Source: Clostridiaceae bacterium (GTDB lineage: Bacteria > Bacillota > Clostridia > Saccharofermentanales > DTU023). From it: a stretch of 35,726 nt of DNA. The stretch lies in NCBI GenBank assembly GCA_012799695.1, contig JAAZKT010000086.1, forward strand, positions 1 through 35,726, in the 5' to 3' direction. Both the position numbers and the translations under genes were made by a program. How positions within the stretch are numbered: the first letter of the stretch is position 1; every line of letters starts with the position of its first letter. Under the pieces are notes generated by a model that saw only the letters and a list, made by a program, of their open reading frames with translations, was not told the DNA's origin and made no database searches. This document shows, piece by piece, positions 23,002 to 31,475 of the stretch.

Positions 23002-23745
23002 ATGATTACCGAGACATGTTTAATCGGACATGGGATACCATCCGTGTCGAACGACGAACTCATTGAACGGTGGCCTTCGTCGGTCCCGCTCGGCATGATT
23101 CTAAACGGTAAAATCGAACTCTTAAGCATGGCGGAATTTGTTCCGTTTAGGGGTCAAGCATTGCCTCGTTACAACTATTTCATGCTTGACAACATTCCTG
23201 CGGGAACGTACGCTTTTCTGACGGCGTCCGGTGCGATGAAAGCGGCAGAATTGTCAGGTCTTCGCTGGGCCTTGAGCGGAGGTTTGGGCGGCATCCATCC
23301 GGAAATACGCAAGGATACCGTCTGCCCCGATCTCTATGCGCTCGGCAACAGTTCAGTCAAGCTGTTGGCGATCGCTTTTAAAGATATGGTGGATTATGAG
23401 GCGACCTTTGCTCAATTGCGAATCCAAGGGAGTTATTACCGGTTTCTCGATTCGTTCGTACCCGGATACATCTTCAAGCTCAAGTCAGATCTTTACGTCG
23501 ACATGAGTCCCGCAGGGGATTGTGAGGGCGGGCTCTATCTCAGGGAGATCCCCGCCGAGAAACGCATTCAAGACCTTGAACTTCTGTCTCGAGGTGTCGC
23601 TTTCGGCAACGAGGCGGTTCGAGCGGGCAAGCCTTTTCATCCCGAGGTAAACGGTTTTTTTGATCGCGAGACGGACGGCTATTCCTCACACATTCAGTTT
23701 GAAGCTCTCTTGTCGAACATAGAGTATTTACTGCGAAATCTATAA
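23002..23745 (+). CDS. Divergent pseudouridine-5'-phosphate glycosidase (PsuG/IndA)-like protein
   Basis: The 247-residue protein aligns by eye along its whole length with PsuG (about 310 residues), which splits pseudouridine 5'-phosphate to uracil and ribose 5-phosphate. Compared with E. coli PsuG as I recall it: ETCLIGHGIP (4-13) matches ESTIISHGMP with the acid Glu, GGLGGIH (93-99) matches GGIGGVH, and CPDL (108-111) precedes K127 by exactly the family's 17-residue spacing, placing K127 at the Schiff-base Lys. The substrate Lys (K93) is not retained, the family Asn near the C-terminus is His230, and the Mn-binding Asp is displaced or replaced. No PsuK kinase gene is adjacent. ATG 23002 with GGAG is preferred; ATG 22993 is possible. 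Homology is likely; retained activity is doubtful. Confidence 0.7.
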   Translation: MITETCLIGHGIPSVSNDELIERWPSSVPLGMILNGKIELLSMAEFVPFRGQALPRYNYFMLDNIPAGTYAFLTASGAMKAAELSGLRWALSGGLGGIHPEIRKDTVCPDLYALGNSSVKLLAIAFKDMVDYEATFAQLRIQGSYYRFLDSFVPGYIFKLKSDLYVDMSPAGDCEGGLYLREIPAEKRIQDLELLSRGVAFGNEAVRAGKPFHPEVNGFFDRETDGYSSHIQFEALLSNIEYLLRNL

Positions 23746-23845
23746 GAACACGAATGATTGGCCGTATCGCGGGCGACTGAATCGTCAATCGTCACTGCTG
23801 TATACTTAGTAATTGAACCGGCATGGAAAGTTGAGGCGCATAAAG

Positions 23846-24445
23846 ATGGCCATACGAACGATACTGCTCGAAGGTGATCCGACGCTATTGAAGAAATCGC
23901 GACCCGTCAAACGGTTCGACGATCGTTTGGCGACGCTGGCGGAAGACATGATTGAAACGATGCGCGAATATAACGGCGTGGGCTTGGCAGCGCCCCAGGT
24001 CGGCGTTTTACGACGTCTTTTTGTTATGGACACTGGAGAAGACGGGGATGCGGTCGTCTTTGTCAACCCCGAGATTCTCGACGAGGATGGTGTGCAAACC
24101 GGAGTGGAGGGCTGTCTCTCGTTGCCTGATCTTGTCGGGGTCGTCTCTCGTCCTCTCACTGTCACGGTCCGCGCGCAGGATTTAACGGGTGAATATTTCG
24201 AGAAGACTTATTCGGAACTCTCAGCGCGTTGCGTCTGCCATGAGACGGATCATCTTGACGGCATTTTGTATCGTCGGCGTTCCGATATCATTCTCTGTAC
24301 GCTCGAAGAGTATGAAGAAGAGCGCAGGAAAGCGGAAAGCGAGAATCATGCGATGAATGACATATCGCCTGACGGAACCGAGTCGAAACCTGCCGCGAGC
24401 GGAGAAGTTCGTCATGGCGCGTTAGACGGCGAGGTTAATGCATGA
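23846..24445 (+). CDS. def: Peptide deformylase
   Basis: Def removes the formyl group from the N-terminal methionine of new proteins. The three motifs are present: GVGLAAPQVG (about residues 44-53), EGCLSLP with the metal Cys (about 88-94), and HETDHLDG with the HExxH metal site (about 132-139). About 35 residues beyond the catalytic core form a charged C-terminal tail without a known role. The ATG at 23846 fits the family start; the frame continues upstream to 23813 without a better site. A TATACT at 23801-23806 could be a promoter -10, with a poor -35. The TGA overlaps the fmt ATG. Confidence 0.96.
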   Translation: MAIRTILLEGDPTLLKKSRPVKRFDDRLATLAEDMIETMREYNGVGLAAPQVGVLRRLFVMDTGEDGDAVVFVNPEILDEDGVQTGVEGCLSLPDLVGVVSRPLTVTVRAQDLTGEYFEKTYSELSARCVCHETDHLDGILYRRRSDIILCTLEEYEEERRKAESENHAMNDISPDGTESKPAASGEVRHGALDGEVNA

Positions 24446-25386
24446 CCGTTCGATATGCTTTCATGGGAACGCCGGAATTTGCGACAATTGTCCTCAATCA
24501 CCTTGAGGCTGCATCGATGTCGCCCTCCCTTGTTATCACACAACCCGATCGCCCGAGAGGGAGGGGGCGTAAGTTGGCGGCGCCTCCCGTTGCCTTGTGG
24601 GCGAAGGAACGCGGTATACAGCTGATACAACCGACAAGCTGTCGCGATGAGGCGCTCATCGCCGCTTTAGATGAGCTTCGTCCTGAAGTTATCGTGACGG
24701 CATCGTTCGGCCAGTATCTTCCCGCGTCTATACTTACGTTGCCCAAGAAAGGATGTCTCAATGTCCACGCCTCCCTGCTCCCGAAATATCGCGGAGCGTC
24801 TCCAATCCAATCTGCCATCATGGCGGGGGAAGAGGAGACGGGAGTTACCTTGATGTTGATGGACAAAGGCATCGACACGGGGCCTATGCTCGCTCACGCG
24901 CGCCATCGTATCGACGATGAAATCAACGCCGGAGCTCTTAATTTTGCACTCGCCGAACTCGGCGGAGCGTTGATTGTGCGTGAACTGCCGCGCTATCTGG
25001 CAGGTGAACTCGTCCCCGTCGAGCAGGACGAAGCGATGGCGACCGTGACAAGAAGACTTCGAAAATGCGATGGCTGCATTGATTTTAGGAGGAGTGCGCG
25101 CGCCGTTCACAATCATATTCGCGCCGTATCGCCGTGGCCGGGAGCCTATGCTTTCCTCGACGGCAAACGTTATAAACTTCTTCGAGCACGCCTTCACGAC
25201 TGCGATGGGCACCCATGCGGCGAGCCGGGCGAAATCAGCGTAAGAAGTGAACGCATGTTCATTTCTTGCGTCGACGGGGTGATTGAACTATTGGATATCC
25301 AACCGCAATCGGGCGTGGCGATGCACGTCAGCGAATGCGCGCACAATTTCGATTGCGGCGCCATTTTCAGCAATATGGAAGAGTGA
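24442..25386 (+). CDS. fmt: Methionyl-tRNA formyltransferase
   Basis: Fmt formylates Met-tRNA(fMet) with 10-formyl-THF for initiation. The 314-residue protein has a formyltransferase domain with FMGTPEFA at the start and the signature NVHASLLPKYRGASPIQ (about residues 109-125) containing the catalytic Asn and His. GVTLMLMDKGIDTGPML follows, with the catalytic Asp. The C-terminal OB-like domain includes IRAVSPWPGAYAF. It is coupled to def by an ATGA overlap, the usual pairing for these opposing activities. Confidence 0.97.
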   Translation: MTVRYAFMGTPEFATIVLNHLEAASMSPSLVITQPDRPRGRGRKLAAPPVALWAKERGIQLIQPTSCRDEALIAALDELRPEVIVTASFGQYLPASILTLPKKGCLNVHASLLPKYRGASPIQSAIMAGEEETGVTLMLMDKGIDTGPMLAHARHRIDDEINAGALNFALAELGGALIVRELPRYLAGELVPVEQDEAMATVTRRLRKCDGCIDFRRSARAVHNHIRAVSPWPGAYAFLDGKRYKLLRARLHDCDGHPCGEPGEISVRSERMFISCVDGVIELLDIQPQSGVAMHVSECAHNFDCGAIFSNMEE

Positions 25387-25404
25387 CGAAAATGAGGTAA
25401 CGAT

Positions 25405-26091
25405 ATGACATGGTACTACTGGGGTTTTATCTGTGCGATGGTTCTGAGTCTATTCGCGCAAATCAGAGTGCGGTCGAGTTTTAATCAATATGCCAGAATC
25501 ATGTCGCGATCTGGTTATTCGGGATTTGAAGCCGCACGGCGCGTTCTCGATGAGAACGGCATGAGCCATGTTCGAATTGAGCGCGTGAGGGGTACTTTAA
25601 CCGACCATTACAGTTCTCGGGAGAAAACGCTCCGACTTTCGGATGCGACGCATGATTCGCGGTCCATTGCGGCAATCGGCGTTGCGATACATGAGGTCGG
25701 TCACGCCATGCAGGATAAAGAGGGGTATGTCGCGAATAAAGTTCGTTCCTCTCTCTTATTACCTGCCAACATCGGCTCGAGATTCGGTCCAATTCTGGCG
25801 ATTGTCGGGTTTATGATGCAGTCGATGTTCGGCGACGTCTTGGTGAATGTCGGGATAGCTTTTTTCGGCGCTGCCGTCCTTTTTTACCTCGTCACGCTGC
25901 CTGTGGAGTTTAACGCGAGTCACCGCGCGATGACTCTTATTTCGCAGACAGGCATTCTTACGAACGATGAGATGGCGGGTGCCCGTAGTGTCTTGTCCGC
26001 CGCGGCGCTGACCTATATCGCTTCAGCTTTGACGGCAGTTCTTCAATTTCTCCGCTTTCTAGCGATGGCGAACTCGCGACGCAGGCGATGA
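25405..26091 (+). CDS. Membrane zinc metallopeptidase (YugP/Zn_peptidase_2 family)
   Basis: The 228-residue protein has an N-terminal membrane helix, a cytosolic stretch ending in the zinc-peptidase motif AIHEVGHAMQDKEGY (HExxH at about residues 95-99), and three further membrane segments. LPVEFNASHRA, with a likely third-ligand Glu, lies near residue 172. This matches the YugP-like family, common in Clostridia and often placed between fmt and rsmB. The substrate is unknown; membrane-protein quality control is a guess. It follows fmt by 18 bases and precedes rsmB by 19, so it is part of the operon. Confidence 0.88.
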   Translation: MTWYYWGFICAMVLSLFAQIRVRSSFNQYARIMSRSGYSGFEAARRVLDENGMSHVRIERVRGTLTDHYSSREKTLRLSDATHDSRSIAAIGVAIHEVGHAMQDKEGYVANKVRSSLLLPANIGSRFGPILAIVGFMMQSMFGDVLVNVGIAFFGAAVLFYLVTLPVEFNASHRAMTLISQTGILTNDEMAGARSVLSAAALTYIASALTAVLQFLRFLAMANSRRRR

Positions 26092-26110
26092 TTCAGGGAG
26101 AAAAGGGTGC

Positions 26111-27514
26111 GTGAGTCCAAAGAAACAAAAAGTAGACAAGGCTCGGCTAGCTGCCGCGAAGGTGATTCAGGCAGTCACGTTTGAAAACGCTTTTTCGAAT
26201 GAAAGCGCGGCGTTCCACCTTTCGTCGCTTGGATCTGATGCGCGCGACAAGTCTTTTGCTTCCGCGCTTATTTACGGGACTCTTTCGTATCTGCCTTTGA
26301 TCGATTGCTACGTAGCGCAAGCTTCTTCGCGACCTTTGGAGGCGCTCGACCCATCCGTGTTGACGGCTCTCCGAATGGGCGTATGGCAACTCTATTTTTC
26401 TTACCACGTACCGCCGAGAGCGGCTGTCGATGAAAGTGTCAAATTAGTACGTTTTCTGTCCGGCGAGAGGGCGACGGGTTTTGTCAATGCGATCATGCGA
26501 AAGCTGACGCGGCGGAAGCCGGAGCTTCCGGCGGACGAACGGCAAGCGCTTGAACTCGGGCTGACGCAAGAGCTCTTTGCGATGCTGACGCGGTGGTACG
26601 GGAAAGAGCATGCCATCGCGATCGGGCAAAACAGTCTTCAATCTCCGGCATATGTGTCGATACGGATGAATCGAATGAAGGCGGACGAGTTCAATCGGTG
26701 GGCGGACAGCGAGGAAACTGAGGCGCTTTGTTTGAGAAAGCTCGCCTGGCCCGATTGCGCGTATGGATTAGAGCCCGGCGGCACAGATGTTACGCAATTA
26801 CAGGCTTACCGAGACGGGTTGTTTTCCTTACAGTCGCAGTCGGCGATGCTTGTCGGCGCTTTGTCCGGCGTCGAACCCGATGACCGCGTACTGGATTTAT
26901 GTGCGGCTCCGGGAGGCAAATTGTCTCATGTCGCTGAATTAAAGGGGAACATCCGCGGAATTGTTGCCTGCGATCAATCGGAGGACCGTCTGCTTTCGCT
27001 CATCGAGATGATGGAGCGTCTCGGTTTCGGGGCGGTTGACCGGTATTGCATCGATGCAACGGTACACCGGGATGAATTCGACGATTCGTTTGACCTTGTG
27101 CTTTGCGATGTTCCGTGTACGGGACTCGGTCTTCTGCAAAAGCGTCCTGAAATACGATCGCGCGTGACATCGGAGACTGTTGAGCGCCTTTTGCCCATTC
27201 AGCGCGCCATTCTTACGAACGGTTCGAAGGCGGTCGTTGCCGGCGGATTGCTCATGTATTCGACGTGTACGATCAATCCTGAGGAGAATGAGGAACAGGT
27301 AAGGGCTTTTCTCGATTCGAATGAAGGCGAGGCGTTCGAGCTAATACACCTTGATATAGATCGCATAGGCGCCTATAGCGATAATTGTCCGACAAGCGAA
27401 CAAAAAACACCTGAAAGCCCACTCCAGGCGCGATTACCCGGGACGCTTCTATTATTGCCGCATATGTGTCATTCAGATGGTTTCTTTATTGCGCTTATGA
27501 GACGCACGAGGTAA
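26111..27514 (+). CDS. rsmB: 16S rRNA (cytosine-967-C5)-methyltransferase
   Basis: RsmB methylates C967 of 16S rRNA. The 467-residue protein has a NusB-like RNA-binding N-terminal domain (about residues 5-135, with LDPSVLTALRMGVWQL and AVDESVKL) and a Rossmann methyltransferase domain. SAM binding is at VLDLCAAPGGKLSH (about 260-273), and the two catalytic cysteines are in DVPCTGLGLL (about 334-343) and YSTCTINPEENEEQV (about 383-397). The start is GTG with GGGAG upstream. In related clusters rlmN follows; here it is missing and a 251-base gap leads to stp. Confidence 0.95.
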   Translation: MSPKKQKVDKARLAAAKVIQAVTFENAFSNESAAFHLSSLGSDARDKSFASALIYGTLSYLPLIDCYVAQASSRPLEALDPSVLTALRMGVWQLYFSYHVPPRAAVDESVKLVRFLSGERATGFVNAIMRKLTRRKPELPADERQALELGLTQELFAMLTRWYGKEHAIAIGQNSLQSPAYVSIRMNRMKADEFNRWADSEETEALCLRKLAWPDCAYGLEPGGTDVTQLQAYRDGLFSLQSQSAMLVGALSGVEPDDRVLDLCAAPGGKLSHVAELKGNIRGIVACDQSEDRLLSLIEMMERLGFGAVDRYCIDATVHRDEFDDSFDLVLCDVPCTGLGLLQKRPEIRSRVTSETVERLLPIQRAILTNGSKAVVAGGLLMYSTCTINPEENEEQVRAFLDSNEGEAFELIHLDIDRIGAYSDNCPTSEQKTPESPLQARLPGTLLLLPHMCHSDGFFIALMRRTR

Positions 27515-27550
27515 GGTTTCAATCTCTTAGAGTGTTGTCAGACGCATTTG

Positions 27551-27579
27551 TTGCGGGACTTTTGTCAAACTGATACAAT
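27551..27579 (+). promoter_or_regulatory. Promoter for stp-prkC
   Basis: TTGCGG (27551-27556) and TACAAT (27574-27579) are separated by 17 bases, with TG one base before the -10 forming an extended element. It lies in the 251-base gap after rsmB. The predicted leader of about 180 bases before the stp ATG contains no other clear gene or terminator. Confidence 0.55.
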
Positions 27580-27765
27580 CAGTCAATAGGACATAATACT
27601 TTCCGACCGCTCTTTTTGTTATTCCGTTTTTCCATTTTTGTGGATTCGCTATCATGGATGCTACGGATGATTAGAAGGAGAGCTGATGTTTGCCTTGCAA
27701 CGCGATTGAAAAGATCAAGCGTGTTTTGTGCAATCAGATTATATGAAGAGGAAAGCGCACAGGGT

Positions 27766-28515
27766 ATGGCCGGTGATTTAATCACATACGCAGGGATGAC
27801 GCATATTGGTCTCATTCGCGAGAAGAATGAGGACTCATACGCAATCGATGCCCACAATAATCAGTGGCCGCTGATCTTTATTGTCTGTGATGGACTCGGC
27901 GGACACAGGAATGGTGAGCTGGCAAGCAAGACTGCCGTCGAGTATGCAAAGGCACACCTGCGCACGGCGTTGCCCGATGAGAACGACCCCTATAGGGTTC
28001 GGGACGTCCTTGAGGATGTCATGCAAAAGACGAATGTCCGCGTTTATCTGACTTCTCTGGAGAGTCAAGAGAATTTCGGCATGGGAACAACGATGACCCT
28101 GACGGTGTTCTACGAGAGAAGTTGTTACGTGGCGCATATCGGTGACAGCCGCTGTTATCTCTACCGCGATAACAAGCTGGATCTCTTGACAGAGGATGAC
28201 ACGTACGTACACAAGATGGTCGTATCCGGCTCGATAACGGAGAACGAAAGCACGATACATCCGCGGCGTCATGTTTTGACACAGGCGTTGGGCTTTCCGG
28301 AGTATGTTAAACCGGAGATCACGCACGTTGATCTCTTGCCTGGAGACCGTTTCCTGTTGTCAAGTGACGGATTGCACGGATTTGTGACGTTTGAAAATAT
28401 TCAGGCGACGATGCGCCAAGCGAACAATCCTGAGGCTGCCGCGTCGTCCCTCATTGAGCAAACACTCGAGGCGGGAGCGCCGGACAACGTTACGGTTGTC
28501 GTCGTTTTTGCCTGA
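27766..28515 (+). CDS. stp: PP2C-family Ser/Thr protein phosphatase
   Basis: This is the phosphatase partner of the PASTA kinase that follows. The 249-residue protein has the PPM metal-site motifs in order: GLIREKNEDS (about 15-24), VCDGLGGHRNGE (about 40-51), MGTTMT (about 105-110), HIGDSRCYLY (about 123-132), LSSDGL (about 202-207) and DNVTVVV at the C-terminus. The start chosen is ATG 27766, which matches the family N-terminus. The frame is open back to 27616, but those 50 residues are unlike any PP2C and probably leader RNA. prkC begins 13 bases after its stop. Confidence 0.94.
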   Translation: MAGDLITYAGMTHIGLIREKNEDSYAIDAHNNQWPLIFIVCDGLGGHRNGELASKTAVEYAKAHLRTALPDENDPYRVRDVLEDVMQKTNVRVYLTSLESQENFGMGTTMTLTVFYERSCYVAHIGDSRCYLYRDNKLDLLTEDDTYVHKMVVSGSITENESTIHPRRHVLTQALGFPEYVKPEITHVDLLPGDRFLLSSDGLHGFVTFENIQATMRQANNPEAAASSLIEQTLEAGAPDNVTVVVVFA

Positions 28516-28528
28516 CTGGAGATAGTTA

Positions 28529-30649
28529 ATGATTACTAAGCAACCATTTCCTGCAGGGACTGTCGTCGCTGAGAGGTACCGCATCGCCCGTACGTTGGGA
28601 CAGGGCGGTATGGCGACGGTCTATCTGGCAGTTGATTCATTATCGGGCGAAAGGGTCGCCGTTAAAGTCATGCACGCCGATTTGGCGAATGATCCGGAAT
28701 TTGTCCGTCGATTCGCAACGGAAGCGCGTGCAGCGGCCAGTCTTGACCACCCCAATATTGTCCGTGTTCTCGATTACGGCTCGCACGAAGGCGTCCGCTA
28801 TATCGTGCAGGAGTATATCGAGGGGAATACGCTAAAAGAAATTATCCGTCGGCACGGGCCAATCGATTATCGTTTGGCTACGCCGCTCTTGATTCAAGTC
28901 GCGCTCGCTCTGGAACACGCGCATAGGCGTGAAGTGATTCATCGCGATATTAAACCGCAGAACATACTGATTACTCACGACATGGTCGCGAAGGTGACCG
29001 ACTTCGGCATTGCCCGGGCGTCCAGCACCAACACAATCACGCTGACAGGCGGTGTCGTGATGGGATCCGTCCATTATTTTTCGCCTGAGCAGGCTCGTGG
29101 CGGGCAGGTGACGGCGCGTTCAGATCTCTATTCGCTCGGCATCATGTTTTACGAGATGTTGACCGGAACGTTGCCGTTCGACGGCGAGTCTTCCGTCGCT
29201 GTCGCGATTAAGCATTTGCAGGAAGTACCGCCCGCACCGTCGACGATCGTGTCGTCGTTACCCCCTGCGCTTGACAAGATCATCAACCGCGCCATCCAGA
29301 AAAATCCCGACGCTCGTTATCAGACGGCACGTGAACTCGTCGATGAACTCGACGCGTTCATGGTCGATCCGGAAGGCGTATATGGTGTCATCCCCAAATC
29401 TGCCGCTGTCTGGGAAGATGCCTCGACGTCGGCGATCGGTGTATCGAATACGGAGTCGAATTTCCGGAAGATGCAGGAAATTGAGCGAACGTACAACAGA
29501 AGGCGTTCATCGCGATTTCGAGAGACGGCTGTCGCCGTGACAGTCGTCACGGTTGCGATTGCTCTGCTCGCCGTATTGACCGTTTATCTTATGAATCGAT
29601 TCTCTCCGGAAGGTCCGGTGGATCCCAATCAGTCGGAAATCGTCTTGCCGAATTTCCAGGGGAGCTCCATGGGTGATATTGTTACTCAACTCGCGCTGCT
29701 CGAAGGAGCGGGAATGACGATTGAGAAGAGATATGAGGAGAGCGATACGGTGCTTCCCGATATCGTTCTGAGGCAGGAGCCCGAGTCGGACGGCAATGTA
29801 AAAATCAAGCCGAAAGGTGTCACGTTGACTCTTTACATTTCAATTGGCAAAGACTCCGAGCAGGTTCCCGATGTTGTGGGACAGTCGTCGAGTCTCGCCG
29901 ATATCACGCTGCGTTCGCAAGGATTCGTGGTGAAATTTACGACGGAAGCATCTAATACCGTGCCGAAAGGACAGGTTATCAGGACCGTACCCGCAGCGGG
30001 CGAACTCGTTCCTCATGGCGCTACGATCGAGCTTGTATACAGTTCGGGACCTTCTCACGTACTGGTACCGAATATTATGGGATTAAGATACGAGACGGCG
30101 ATTGAATTGCTTTCGGAGAATTCACTGCTCATCGGCGGTGAGTCGTACATGTCCGAAGAACCTCCGCCCGCAGAGGATAAATGGGTCATTCTGCAGACGC
30201 CGGCGCCCGATACGGAGGTCCCGCAGAATACGCCGGTGACGATCGTCGTGGGCACCGCGCAAGAACTGTATAACTACTTAAATCCGACGACCACTCTGCC
30301 GCCCGAACAGACGATGCCGCTCTTAGAGGGATCGACTTTCGATGTGGCAAAGGACAGACTGACAAAACTTGGGGTTACCACCATTCGCATGACGCGCTGG
30401 AGCGGATCGACGACGACACTGAATCCGAAAAATGACGACGATGCGAGTGAGATCTATGTGATTGCGCAATGGCCTGCACCCGGTGTGACGTTCAGTCCCG
30501 CGGACGGCGTTGATCTCATTTACGGTTCTTTTGAGGATTACCAGAACTACATCAATCCTCCGACTACGACTACTCCGACTACGACTACTCCGACAACAAC
30601 GACAACGACAACCACGGAAGATGACGGCGGTGAAGGCGGCGGCGGGTAA
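28529..30649 (+). CDS. prkC: PASTA-domain Ser/Thr protein kinase with a Thr-rich tail
   Basis: PrkC/PknB kinases sense muropeptides or lipid II outside the cell and phosphorylate cell-wall and growth regulators inside it. The 706-residue protein has a kinase domain: glycine loop GQGGMATV (25-32), K46, HRDIKPQN (138-145), DFG (158-160), and SPEQARGG in the P+1 region. One membrane helix follows at about 333-355. Outside are four PASTA repeats at roughly 370-440, 443-507, 510-576 and 593-667; the last two are the more divergent. The end (677-706) is a Thr/Pro tract, then EDDGGEGGGG. That tract is encoded partly by 15-base tandem units. In related clusters rsgA follows; here rpe does. Confidence 0.96.
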   Translation: MITKQPFPAGTVVAERYRIARTLGQGGMATVYLAVDSLSGERVAVKVMHADLANDPEFVRRFATEARAAASLDHPNIVRVLDYGSHEGVRYIVQEYIEGNTLKEIIRRHGPIDYRLATPLLIQVALALEHAHRREVIHRDIKPQNILITHDMVAKVTDFGIARASSTNTITLTGGVVMGSVHYFSPEQARGGQVTARSDLYSLGIMFYEMLTGTLPFDGESSVAVAIKHLQEVPPAPSTIVSSLPPALDKIINRAIQKNPDARYQTARELVDELDAFMVDPEGVYGVIPKSAAVWEDASTSAIGVSNTESNFRKMQEIERTYNRRRSSRFRETAVAVTVVTVAIALLAVLTVYLMNRFSPEGPVDPNQSEIVLPNFQGSSMGDIVTQLALLEGAGMTIEKRYEESDTVLPDIVLRQEPESDGNVKIKPKGVTLTLYISIGKDSEQVPDVVGQSSSLADITLRSQGFVVKFTTEASNTVPKGQVIRTVPAAGELVPHGATIELVYSSGPSHVLVPNIMGLRYETAIELLSENSLLIGGESYMSEEPPPAEDKWVILQTPAPDTEVPQNTPVTIVVGTAQELYNYLNPTTTLPPEQTMPLLEGSTFDVAKDRLTKLGVTTIRMTRWSGSTTTLNPKNDDDASEIYVIAQWPAPGVTFSPADGVDLIYGSFEDYQNYINPPTTTTPTTTTPTTTTTTTTEDDGGEGGGG
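30558..30602 (+). repeat. 15-base tandem units encoding the Thr/Pro tail of PrkC
   Basis: The unit CTCCGACTACGACTA occurs exactly at 30558-30572 and 30573-30587, followed by a degenerate third copy. It lies in frame and encodes Thr with one Pro per five residues. Such units change copy number easily, so tail length may vary between strains. Confidence 0.8.
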
Positions 30650-30684
30650 ACGACTATCGCGCATCAGATAAACGCGCCAAACAA

Positions 30685-30719
30685 GCTGAATCTTCCCCAT
30701 ATGTCGGCAAAGATTCAGC
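30685..30719 (+). other. Perfect 10-bp inverted repeat between prkC and rpe
   Basis: GCTGAATCTT (30685-30694) pairs exactly with AAGATTCAGC (30710-30719) around a 15-base loop. It lies in the 103-base prkC-rpe gap and ends about 20 bases before the GGAGG site of rpe. There is no T-run after it, so it is not a standard terminator. It may stabilise or divide the transcript, or bind a regulator. Confidence 0.6.
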
Positions 30720-30752
30720 AAAGCGGTGTACGAGCACCGGAGGGGGCACCCG

Positions 30753-31475
30753 ATGAGTATTAAAACAAAGACAACTGTGCGCGAGGACGCTTTTGCGAAT
30801 CGTTCTCGCGTGCTCTTATGTCCTTCCATCCTTTCATCGGATCTCGCCAATCTTGCCGAGGAAATCAACCTCCTAGGCGACAGCATCGATATGGTGCACT
30901 GCGATGTGATGGATGGCCATTTCGTACCGAATTTGACGTTCGGGCCGCCCGTCATCAAGGCTCTTTCCAAGCGAACCGACAAACAGCTCGATGTCCACTT
31001 GATGGTGACGAACCCCGGCAAACTGTTGGCGTCATATGCCGAGGCCGGAGCGTCGACCCTCGTCGTACATCAGGAAATTCTGTACCATGCCCAGAGAACG
31101 CTGAATGAGATCAGGGCGCTCGGATGCTATGCCGGTATTTCGCTAAATCCCGCGACGCCGATCGAGACGATCCAATGGTTGCTTCCCGATCTCGACATGA
31201 TTCTCCTGATGTCGGTAAACCCGGGATTCAGCGGACAATCATTTATTCCACAAGTGATGGAAAAAATAAAAAAGACGCGAGCGATGATCGATGCTTCCGG
31301 CTTTCCGATTCGTTTGCAGGTCGATGGGGGCGTGACGCTCGACAATGCCGCTGATATCGTTCGCGCCGGCGCCGATATGATCGTTGCCGGATCGGCCGTC
31401 TTTGGACAGGAATCTCCCAAAGAGGCGGCAGAATCGCTCGGTCGTGCGATCAGGCTGGCCAAAGCGAAATTATGA
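30753..31475 (+). CDS. rpe: Ribulose-phosphate 3-epimerase
   Basis: Rpe interconverts ribulose 5-phosphate and xylulose 5-phosphate in the pentose phosphate pathway. The 240-residue TIM-barrel protein shows LCPSILSSDLANL near the N-terminus, HCDVMDGHFVPNLTFGP with metal-binding His and Asp (about residues 48-64), LDVHLMV, LLMSVNPGFSGQSFI (about 152-166) and VDGGV with the second catalytic Asp. The ATG at 30753 is nine bases after GGAGG. The frame extends to 30726 but without a site there. Its end overlaps thiN by four bases. Confidence 0.97.
   Translation: MSIKTKTTVREDAFANRSRVLLCPSILSSDLANLAEEINLLGDSIDMVHCDVMDGHFVPNLTFGPPVIKALSKRTDKQLDVHLMVTNPGKLLASYAEAGASTLVVHQEILYHAQRTLNEIRALGCYAGISLNPATPIETIQWLLPDLDMILLMSVNPGFSGQSFIPQVMEKIKKTRAMIDASGFPIRLQVDGGVTLDNAADIVRAGADMIVAGSAVFGQESPKEAAESLGRAIRLAKAKL

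Noticed and set aside
23801-23806. TATACT upstream of def
   Set aside because: The match is good as a -10 but no -35 or properly spaced TG is present, so it is only mentioned under def.
27616-27765. N-terminal 50-residue extension of the stp frame
   Set aside because: It is unlike PP2C proteins, and the family start matches ATG 27766. It is more likely untranslated leader.
30323-31021. 232-residue minus-strand frame across the prkC-rpe junction
   Set aside because: It spans two certain plus-strand genes and translates to Arg/Ser-rich sequence typical of a shadow frame.
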